This document shows positions 59,301-64,000 of a DNA stretch of 64,000 bases, piece by piece (position 1 is the first letter of the stretch; every line of letters starts with the position of its first letter). The stretch is from Homarus americanus (Eukaryota; Arthropoda; Malacostraca; Decapoda; Nephropidae). The notes beneath the pieces were generated by a model. It was not told the origin of the DNA. It did not search any database and saw only the letters and a program-made list of their open reading frames with translations. The stretch is from positions 5,854,545 to 5,918,544 of the forward strand of contig NW_024724368.1 of assembly GCF_018991925.1 (NCBI RefSeq). Direction: 5' to 3'. A program made the position numbers and the translations under genes.

Positions 59301-59859
59301 GCTGTCGCTACTTGCAACTGCGAGCCTGGCCGCACTGTTTGTAAACTTTGTGGCCCGGGTGGGCTAACGCCCGTTAAAAAAAAAAAAAAAAAAATACAGT
59401 GCATCCGGGCCAAGCAGGACTCCATCTAACCCTTGATATACTGGTGAGAGGTACATATGTTACTGCTGTACCACAAACACCCCTTTAAATGAAATGAGTT
59501 ATTCATAATGTACAAATTAAATTATTATTGTAGGAGAAAAATCAGTCCGCTTTGGGGGAAAAAATTCCAAATTTCAATACCCGAGAGGACGCTTCCACTA
59601 AGGTAATCACCATGGTAGCTGTTAGATTTGTTTTACACACTTTCTAACTACAGTATAGTACAATAATTCTTCACAAAATTCCCTTTACCTTTATATGGAA
59701 GTTTTTGTCATCATAACTGTTGAGCTCCTTGACAGATACAGTGGTAAGACCAAAGAGCTTCAGAACTAATGCTGGGACATCACTTGGCTTTATCATTGGC
59801 CGAATTATCTGACCTGGTTGCAATAATCCTTTCTTTGATGAGTCAGGTGAAGCAGACAT
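44160..59859 (-). CDS. HYKK: Hydroxylysine kinase (HYKK/AGPHD1 family), 6 coding exons
   Basis: In animals HYKK phosphorylates 5-hydroxy-L-lysine using GTP, in lysine and collagen breakdown. Exons on the minus strand: 59859-59689, 56601-56364, 54113-53974, 52226-52052, 51147-50891, 44381-44160. All are GT/AG and join into 400 residues (human about 373). The fold is aminoglycoside phosphotransferase-like: N-lobe with SYDDKNFHIK (48-57) and YVLKILNS, then VRLLTFIPG. The catalytic loop is MIHGDFNEQN (Asp247, Asn252) and the metal site LLDFGD (Asp272), both in exon 5. The C-terminal helices include FAQSLVMGAYSY. All key residues are present, so it looks functional. An acceptor at 59866 just upstream of the ATG implies a further non-coding 5' exon. 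Substrate is inferred from family; a paralogue with another substrate is possible. Confidence 0.92.
44687..45730 (+). mobile_element. Young non-autonomous Tigger-like element with perfect tips
   Basis: Both tips read CAGTATAGTCTGCATTTACG inward and are identical for 23 bases. TA flanks at 44685-44686 and 45731-45732. Length 1044. The interior has a GC-rich leader and one intact short ORF (45040-45414). The perfect tips and intact ORF suggest recent movement by another element's transposase. Confidence 0.9.
45040..45414 (+). CDS. Short ORF of the Tigger-like element (N- and C-terminal parts, no DDE)
   Basis: 124 residues from ATG 45040 (MASAGPPPPPRNLELPGPSH) to TAA. An in-frame extension reaches upstream to 44932 but this ATG lies in better context. 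The end resembles a Tigger transposase C-terminus: an amphipathic helix with LGEKIKLIQDKD, then RQRSITDFFARN and an acidic tail (SDSDSEDMDFEGF). The catalytic core and most of the DNA-binding part are missing. It may be no more than a deletion scar, but it is unbroken. Confidence 0.55.
   Translation: MASAGPPPPPRNLELPGPSHGYVKEVIELGEKIKLIQDKDTVKHRYEVANNLLSKIMEPYVQMYHDNINASRQRSITDFFARNPPQPQPAQVSDSDSEDMDFEGFVREALQTSVNSDSDSPEGH
46178..46235. mobile_element. 58-bp miniature of a TA-targeting element
   Basis: Tips CAGGTATTGTAT and, reversed, CAGGTATCCCTC, flanked by TA at 46176-46177 and 46236-46237. It has practically only the two ends; the sequence is close to that of the 6211-7679 tips. Confidence 0.5.
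46840..46965 (-). repeat. CR1/L2-like LINE 3' end fragment
   Basis: TTTTACTTTTATCCTTTTCA then CACTGATCTGGTCATTAACC and GGCATGTATTGACTCCAGAT, the complement of the main copy's 3' end, with the shared tail. Confidence 0.65.
47204..47490 (-). pseudogene. hAT transposase C-terminal (dimerisation) fragment
   Basis: The minus strand encodes VFRLFLTAPPSVCKGQRSFS, RLKLLKTSLRN and a helix ending KKTRRIKF. The Ser/Arg-Ser-Phe-Ser and LRN/S motifs are those of the hAT family C-terminal dimerisation region (ZMYM1-like). The rest of the gene is absent. Confidence 0.65.
47500..47835 (-). pseudogene. CR1/L2-like LINE reverse transcriptase fragment
   Basis: The minus strand reads SEEGIRNKLSLNVHKFPGPE, LHPTVLRELCNEL and FVSPIFKQGD, matching the start of the reverse transcriptase at 49200-49440. 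It is truncated at both ends and lies directly beside the hAT fragment. Confidence 0.7.
47916..48186 (+). mobile_element. Third copy of the CAGGGGCGGATCC element, truncated
   Basis: Starts CAGGGGTGGATCCAAGAATT, shares GTGAGCCCACCCAGC and TTTTTACTCTACAAAAATG with the copies at 33271-33933, and stops at GACCCCAAG where the LINE begins. Its right tip is missing. Confidence 0.65.
48187..50835 (+). pseudogene. CR1/L2-like LINE, 5'-truncated, main copy
   Basis: Runs in order: end of the endonuclease (VVIYARQDLRASQARV, LLIMGDFNYGDM, 48190-48440), linker (48573-49034), reverse transcriptase with NNYRPVNLN, QHGFMRRRSC, FAKAFDSVPHERL and SGLPQGSVLGPLLF (49112-49890), a frame break at the catalytic YADD box, then the thumb and C-terminus (LGVYVDNELKFSGHCEKVNQ, LPHLEYCHPIWSPRYARDCQ, 49996-50619) and the 3' UTR to an A-rich tail near 50835. 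It lies in HYKK intron 5, opposite to the gene. Damage (frame breaks at about 48500, 49035 and 49905) makes it inactive. Confidence 0.9.
50891..51147 (-). CDS. HYKK: HYKK coding exon 5 (catalytic)
   Basis: Acceptor TATTACCTAG and donor CTTAAG|GTGAGT. It completes Gly242 and encodes residues 243-327. Holds MIHGDFNEQNILV (Brenner motif HGDxxxxN) and LLDFGDVQHGCYVFELAIAI, both intact. Confidence 0.94.
51148..51755 (-). other. HYKK intron, no supported gene
   Basis: AT-rich. One TA-element-like tip (GTTTTAATGTACTGTA at 51604-51619) is visible without a partner. Confidence 0.35.
51760..51935 (-). pseudogene. CR1/L2-like LINE reverse transcriptase fragment
   Basis: ATCTTCAGTGGCCCAACAAG, CTCTGAGCACTCTGGGATGC and TGAGAACACAAAATGGGTCA are the complement of 49200-49350 in the main copy with about one change in six. 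Confidence 0.6.
52052..52226 (-). CDS. HYKK: HYKK coding exon 4
   Basis: Acceptor TTTTTTGCAG and donor AGAAAG|GTAGGA. Residues 184-241 plus one base. Encodes KSRQFIWMLENTPELSKFMF (compare ENFIWNL in vertebrates) and the following helix up to the catalytic loop. Confidence 0.88.
52992..53215 (-). repeat. tRNA-derived SINE, copy 1
   Basis: On the minus strand it starts GTGTTGATGGTACAACTGTA (A-box-like) and continues to GGGTTAGAGTCCTGC (B-box-like), spaced as in a tRNA head. A body of about 130 bases ends in a poly-A run (T-run at 52995-53004 on plus). The same head is at 59395-59495. Confidence 0.55.
53310..53480 (+). repeat. CR1/L2-like LINE 3' end with (AAAGT)n tail
   Basis: AGTGTGAGCTCTTTCAAGAC through GCCGATCAGTGGCAAAGAGG and then TAAAGTAAAAGTAAAA: the clearest version of the family's 3' tail in the window. 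Confidence 0.75.
53974..54113 (-). CDS. HYKK: HYKK coding exon 3
   Basis: Acceptor CTCCTTTCAG and donor CTTATG|GTAAGG. It completes Glu137 and encodes residues 138-183: YLVRLLTFIPGKILHQVLYT then AKLDNELM, paralleling VRLLTYLPG and AAKLDKTL of the vertebrate enzyme. Confidence 0.91.
54671..55661 (+). mobile_element. Tigger-like element(s) with doubled left end
   Basis: Two left tips lie 94 bases apart, CAGTAAGTTCTCGCTTAACG at 54671 and CAGTAAGTCCTCGCTTAACG at 54765, each after TA, so one copy is nested in or recombined with another. The interior holds an N-terminal HTH ORF (55064-55408) and a shifted C-terminal piece (55419-55661). The right tip was not found. Confidence 0.7.
55064..55408 (+). 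pseudogene. Tigger-like transposase N-terminal part (CENP-B-type HTH)
   Basis: Starts MASKCPSSATDASVVKRQRK, then KMDVLTRFEKGERAVDIAAV and TTVRTIQTNADKIK, a psq/CENP-B-type helix-turn-helix. A one-base shift near 55390-55410 separates it from FTVSRGWFQRFKRWYNFHNI (the second HTH) at 55419-55661, which then runs straight into an acidic C-terminal tail (EEEQAAADEPQSEQEE). The DDE core is missing. Confidence 0.7.
55676..56029 (-). mobile_element. Right-end remnant of another TA-targeting element
   Basis: Ends ...GGGAGGTTTAACCTGTA; reversed, the tip reads CAGGTTAAACCTCCCGAATC. The minus strand upstream has short Tigger C-terminal-like pieces (near 55800). Left part not found. Confidence 0.45.
56364..56601 (-). 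CDS. HYKK: HYKK coding exon 2
   Basis: Acceptor TTAATCCACAG and donor AATG|GTAAGG. Residues 58-136 plus one base. Contains GYVLKILNSMDSKNEKI, the N-lobe strand with the ATP/GTP-site lysine, then a helix and RGFNVPKPQKNIHGTH. Confidence 0.9.
57417..59392 (+). pseudogene. Jockey-like LINE reverse transcriptase split by a solo LTR
   Basis: Plus-strand pieces in order: STPGPDGIRYEMIKHL (57417), FAHDIPIPKRDR and NSFRSIALTNCLCKV (57550-57650), RQCGFRQGRSTLDHLIS, NGVPQGSVLGRALFLIMIND (57915-57975), FANDCALW in place of YADD (58023), then after the LTR KFLGIHFDWKLTWKKHINKL and RSKLDYGCQLYASA (58908-59115). It ends with a GGTGGGCTAACGCCCGTT module and a poly-A run (59375-59392). Stops and shifts show it is dead. 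Lies in HYKK intron 1, antisense. Confidence 0.85.
58218..58882 (-). mobile_element. Solo LTR with TACT target duplication
   Basis: Read on minus it starts TGTAGTGGACGTCTCCCCTA and ends CACGAATTCCTACA: TG...CA with TGTAG/CTACA inverted tips. TACT flanks it at 58214-58217 and 58883-58886, and removing the LTR plus one TACT restores a continuous LINE reading. A TATA box, TATATAAG, is at 58695-58688. The interior has a GC-rich purine stretch and an internal near-repeat (GGAGGTGTTGC...CAGAATGA). A related LTR is at 6345-6889. No internal retroelement genes are present. Confidence 0.88.
59395..59495 (-). repeat. tRNA-derived SINE head, copy 2
   Basis: Minus strand: GTGTTTGTGGTACAGCAGTA, then CTCTCACCAGTATATCAAGG and GGGTTAGATGGAGTCCTGC. 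Same layout as 53100-53215, with a 3-base insertion in the B-box-like part. Truncated after the head. Confidence 0.5.
59689..59859 (-). CDS. HYKK: HYKK coding exon 1
   Basis: ATG at 59859, preceded by TTTTTACAG|TTCAAC; donor AAAG|GTAAAG. Residues 1-57, from MSASPDSSKKGLLQPGQ to the conserved SYDDKNFHIK. Phase 0. Confidence 0.9.
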
Positions 59860-60344
59860 GTTGAACTGTAAAAATGAATCCGGCGCATCAATAAAATTGA
59901 AGATGAAATAAATCATGACATAAAAACAATGTTTCACACTAAAGTAAAATTTCATAAAAAGCCACTACTGTATAGTTCGGAACAACTTTACAGTGGGGAT
60001 GTGATCTTTTTTCTTTTCTTTTTTTACTAATACAATATAAAACAAAGGGTTAAATGCTATCTTAAACTTATAATACAAAATCTTCATGAAAATCTCTGAA
60101 AAATTTTATTGTAAAAATGCTCAATTTCCTCTACAATTTCCATACATTTAGAAATCCCACATCCTTGAAGTGTATTGATTTATCAGACTAACATCGTTAA
60201 TATACAGTATACAATCTATACATGTACTGTATATAAAAACTACAAAATTCAATCAAAAAACTTCAGGGAGACGTAATTACCTGCAATCTACACGACTGAT
60301 TGGAGATATAGTTATGTGTAATTCCGAGACATTTTCTTAATCTT

Positions 60345-61365
60345 TGCTTTACTGTACTTTACCCTATTCACTACTTGTCGGCTTGTTAGCTGCTGGTCAC
60401 GTACACACTGTTGGCAAGTATTGGGCATGTTTTGGCTTCAGAATGCATCTGTACCTGTGTCAGTCACAACACACTCTAGCAAGCTGTTCCAAAAGTTCAC
60501 AACTCATTCCGAAAAGGTTTCCACCTGACCGTTTTCTGAACTTGTGGCCTCTTCAACCTTAATCTGTCTTCCCCAGTGAGTATTAACTTCGGAGGTACTG
60601 GTACACTGTAGTATAAGTTGGGCAACTGCAGACATTCCAATTTCTCCAGGCAACTGAGATGCTGTAATGAGGGCACCTGTCTGGTGGCCTTTCTTTGGAC
60701 ATTTTCAGTCAACTGACAGTCTCTAGCATATTTTGCGGGACCAGATTGGGTGACAGTAGTAAACCCCGAATATAGCGAACCTCGATATACCAAATTTCGG
60801 TTTTAACGAACCAAGTGGGCCTATCGAACATGTGTAAAGTGTGCTATGTTATGTGTAAAGTGTGCTATGTTATGTATAAAGTGTGCTATGTTATGTATAA
60901 AGTGTACATAGTAGTGTGTAGTGTTTCGGTAGTTTATGTTGTTCCCTAGAACTGGCCACTTCAACATCACCAGAAAACAACTGCAGATTCAACCTCAGAA
61001 AGGTAAATACAGCTACATTTAGTATTGTACTTGTATTTCTTCTTTATTTTCTGGGTTAAATATTTAATATATCCGATATAACGAACTTTCGTCTTTAACG
61101 AACCACCTTTTTCTCCAACTGATCCGTTATATCGAGGGTTTACTGTATTCCAAACAGGGAAGCACCTCACTTTTGAGGATTATTATAAAGGCCACACTGC
61201 CTAGGTATGTGAATGCCCTACGTAACTGTTTCATTCACCTACTCACAAGGTCAAAGGCATTCAGGTTGTTGTCGAAATATCCAACCAGTTCTTTTTCACA
61301 TTTCTCTCAGTTAATGCTGTTTCGACTTCTCGTTGGGACATGTAATCTGTTATCATATCTGTACT
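60345..61365 (-). pseudogene. CR1/L2-like LINE 3' part, interrupted by a MITE
   Basis: Complement of the main copy: 3' end GCTTGTTAGCTGCTGGTCAC near 60380, then the C-terminal coding region (YARDCQLTENVQRKATRQVP on minus, near 60720). It resumes after the nested element at 61148 with CCAAACAGGGAAGCACCTCA through CGTTGGGACATGTAATC near 61345. Heavily decayed. Confidence 0.75.
60759..61145. mobile_element. Tigger-type MITE nested in the LINE
   Basis: The right tip reversed is CAGTAAACCCTCGATATAAC; the left is GTAAACCCCGAATATAGCGA, short of two bases. TA lies on both sides (60757-60758 and 61146-61147) and the LINE reads continuously once it is removed. The centre has 3-4 tandem copies of a 21-base unit (GTGTAAAGTGTGCTATGTTA plus T, 60833-60905). 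Confidence 0.75.
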
Positions 61366-61749
61366 GAGAGGCAGTGTTGGTAATCCCTTATACATTTCAA
61401 TAAACTCGTCACTCATGCTCGCCATGGCTGCTAGTGGGAGATTGAGTTTGATTTAAATCATTCCCATACACCGTCAACTAAGACTGCGCAAGTTTCATGA
61501 CCACTGGGGTCTGATTAACACGCTTTGTGACCTCTAGTCTGTAATATTTTTTGAGCTACCGCTTACAGGATGAGTATGGGGTGCACAGTAAAGTAGCTGC
61601 TGTCTGTGGCAAATTAAAAAAATCGTGATTGACGAAAAATATCTAAGTAGTTAATATCCTTCAATCATTTACACACGTTTTCAATCATACCCACACAGCA
61701 GAATGAATTGAGCATTTGTGAGTACACATCAGCCAGAATCATAATTTGA

Positions 61750-62960
61750 CTCACCTGATGATTCACACGTTAATTCTTTTTCACTAACATCTGTAAATAA
61801 CATGGTTGTGTCATCCAGTGCTACACATATTTCCTGTGGAACCTGATCACCTTCAAACCATTTTATTGTGTACCGCCCATGTTTGAGTTCCCAGCCGCTG
61901 TCTTCTGGAGTTGCACTGTCTGCCTTCTTCCATGCTGATGCTTCATAGTTTGTACGCTTATTTTTTTTCAGTCAAAACTGATCTCCATGGGGGAAGAAAG
62001 CTCGGATCACTATGCTTAATATTTTTAAGTGGATGCCGATGAGTAGCAGGTGCATTATTTTGCCTATACAAAGCAAATCTTGCATCATTCACACTTTTAA
62101 ACTTTCCTTTCCCATAGAGAGTGCACACAAAAGGTACGGGTGTACCTTTCCTTTTCTAATGAATGATGATGTGTAGTCACATCCTGTAAAAGCATGTATT
62201 GCTTGTTAGGCAGAGCAGATGGTCTCCCCTAAATTAGCAGCAAGGGCAGTAGCATCTATACATCTACGAGAGTTGTTGCTGCTAAATTCAAGGTCCATCC
62301 AAACTTTGGTAGTACCAGTACCCTTGGCAACATGGTAAAGAAGGGTCACTAATATATGTGTCATTTGCTCTAACACTAACCTGGGCGTCTGTCATGGTTT
62401 CTTTGATATGGTTCACATGCAAAATAATTCTTGTGTCTGCTTCTTCATGCTGACAGCCAATTTCAGGTGCTAGATAAATTTCATGACCGTCTAACATTAT
62501 TTTGTAGCTGCCCTTTTCCCATTCAGCTGCAAGGAATTTTAAGAGTGATGTCGTGAATAGGCTGGATGAGCAGTGCTTGACTGAGGTTTATTGGTCGTTT
62601 CTGTTCAGGGCCAGCAATAACAACGTTGACCTCAGTTGCACCACGCATGTGTTGTTCATTGTTTTTTATTGATGGACTTGTACAAGTATCACACACAAAG
62701 TCCACACGTCTAGCACGAGCACACAGCTTTGACAGCAGGACTTCAGCCAAAGGTAGCAGGGAGATCTGACAAAGATCTGTTGAGAAACATTACATCTATA
62801 ACACAAGCATCGACTGTGGAAGGTGGCTGACTGTTTACTTTCGTTTTAAGTTTCTTTAAGAGTACTGTACAGACTTTCCTGTCTTATTGATTAATCCATT
62901 AAGATGGTCCAGAGAGGCAGGTACAGGGGTGATAAGGAAACTCAAAACTTTAGAAAGGTC
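61750..62960 (-). pseudogene. Decayed member of a multicopy EEADTR/TGCD ORF family
   Basis: The minus strand reads, with stops, VDFVCDTCTSPSIKNNEQ (about 62710), APEIGCQHEEADTRIILHVN (62470), then AIHAFTGCDYTSSFIRKGKV (62190) and, near 61890, ELKHGRYTIKWFEGDQVPQE. The EEADTR..LH and TGCD.TS motifs belong to an uncharacterised protein family that I recall as highly repeated in invertebrate genomes, probably spread by transposons. In-frame stops and shifts show this copy is dead. Function unknown. Confidence 0.55.
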
Positions 62961-63440
62961 AATATCAGTTTTTGTGGCTAGGTATAATAGGTCTCTTGTT
63001 ACTGTATCTCTTGGATCTTCTTATCTTTCCCAGCTGACTTGACTTTTACTTCCTCTGTTGCAAAGTTATTCACTCAGTAGCATCATAATAGCAGCCTGCT
63101 ACGAACTCTTCACACTTCTAGCCAATATCAGTACAATGTGTCAACTCTTCTTTCACTTTTTCTAAAACTGCACAGCCAGTTGAAATGCAAAACAGATTTT
63201 CATCACTAACAGCTCCATAGCGATATTTTATAGAAATAAAGTGCAGCATTTAACAACAAAACCTCATCACTCAGTTATAGTACTGACCACTAAATTACGG
63301 TATATTTCAATATTAATTATAAAATGAGAAAAATACACGGAAATAGTTAATCTTGACAAGCTATTCCTGTTAACAGAAAATATAGCTCTCAGACTGATAT
63401 GTAAAATTTTTAGCCCTTTGCCACAGATTTTTGGCCAGGC
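62961..63440 (-). other. No supported feature
   Basis: Possible upstream remains of the EEADTR-family copy but nothing I can align by eye. Confidence 0.3.
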
Positions 63441-64000
63441 CAGTGGCGGCTCGTGCATAGGGCTGCAGTCCCCCCCAGACACTCACTGCCAGGCGTATGA
63501 TTCCTTTAGAGAGACAGCTGAATAATACACTACCAACAAATATATCATTTTATATGTTATTTAATTATTTTCAATACGTTGCTAAGTGAATTTTCATTAA
63601 AATCAGACCAAAATTTAAGTTACTTTCATAGTTGCTGTCAATGCTGTACGATTCATGTCTGTTATTAATTGGCGCCGCTCAGTCTGGTGTTTACATTGCG
63701 TGTGGACGGTGTGGTTAACTCGTGCTTTCTTTAATTACCCTTTGACGATGGAAAATCGAGTGAAGTATTTGCAAAACATCAACTTTTCCCAGCTGACATT
63801 AAATGAAAAGACTGAAATCAAAGCAAGAGGAAGACCTACACCAGTTTTATCCATTCAACAGAACAGTACAAGCAGGAACAAAGAATATACACGCCAGTTT
63901 AACATCAGTGTTTATCAGAATGACAGACTGTCTGCTTTAGCAGTGATATCCATTGAAAATAAAATGATAACAGAAATAAAGGATTTTAATGAAATAGTAA
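63441..64000 (+). mobile_element. hAT element (ZMYM1-like), left end; runs off the window
   Basis: The tip CAGTGGCGGCTCGTGCATAG has the hAT CAG.G pattern and is one I recall from ZMYM1-like hAT elements. About 300 bases inside, a transposase-like ORF starts (63748). The right end lies beyond 64000, so the 8-bp duplication (expected GGCCAGGC) cannot be tested. Confidence 0.6.
63748..64000 (+). CDS. Partial hAT transposase-like ORF with N-terminus joined to C-terminus
   Basis: Open to the window end, 84 codons. It starts MENRVKYLQNINFSQLTLNE and passes GRPTPVLSIQQ and SRNKEYTRQFNISVYQ, the N-terminal start of ZMYM1-like hAT proteins. It then goes directly to RLSALAVISIENKMITEIKD, which belongs to the far C-terminal dimerisation region. 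About 600 residues of catalytic core seem to be deleted in frame. Confidence 0.55.
   Translation, partial: MENRVKYLQNINFSQLTLNEKTEIKARGRPTPVLSIQQNSTSRNKEYTRQFNISVYQNDRLSALAVISIENKMITEIKDFNEIV

Overview
The window is nuclear DNA from an animal, most probably an arthropod and plausibly a decapod crustacean. The evidence is spliced genes with GT/AG introns, animal-type GCN1 and hydroxylysine kinase proteins, long AT-rich introns, long (TA)n tracts, degenerate TTAGG-type telomere-like repeats, and a TATA plus TCAGT core promoter of arthropod type. The species call is inference. Nothing bacterial (operons, ribosome binding sites, CRISPR) was seen.

Three host genes are supported. (1) Bases 125-23943, plus strand: the last 15 coding exons of GCN1, the ribosome-binding HEAT-repeat activator of the eIF2alpha kinase GCN2. 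The exons join in one frame into 953 residues ending at a TGA; the 5' half lies upstream of the window. (2) Bases 30757-39660, plus strand: a gene I do not recognise, with a TATA/initiator promoter, a short non-coding first exon and four coding exons for a 247-residue secreted Thr/Tyr/Val-rich protein. (3) Bases 59859-44160, minus strand: a complete six-exon hydroxylysine kinase (HYKK/AGPHD1 family, aminoglycoside-phosphotransferase fold) of 400 residues. Genes 2 and 3 converge tail to tail.

The rest is mostly transposon debris. Pogo/Tigger-type DNA transposons with TA target duplications dominate (2.5, 6.2, 14.1, 20.8, 27.7, 41.6, 44.7, 54.7, 60.8 kb). There is a Tc1-like element at 17.1-18.8 kb with a small element nested in it, a hAT element at 26 kb with a perfect 8-bp target duplication, another hAT start at the right edge, and a CR1/L2-like LINE family present in about ten truncated copies with a shared 3' tail. 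Also present are jockey-like LINE remains, one of them (57.4-59.4 kb) split by a solo LTR with a TACT duplication, two Penelope-like ends joined to (TA)n, two tRNA-derived SINE copies and a decayed copy of a multicopy EEADTR-type ORF family. Many insertions are nested, giving a readable relative chronology.

The points most worth a second look are the unrecognised secreted-protein gene and its promoter, the non-autonomous Tigger elements that keep a short ORF but lack a visible DDE core, a hammerhead-like fold in the Penelope-like ends, and a (TA)~79 tract just 16 bases from a GCN1 splice acceptor. I did not find a convincing new multi-gene system here.
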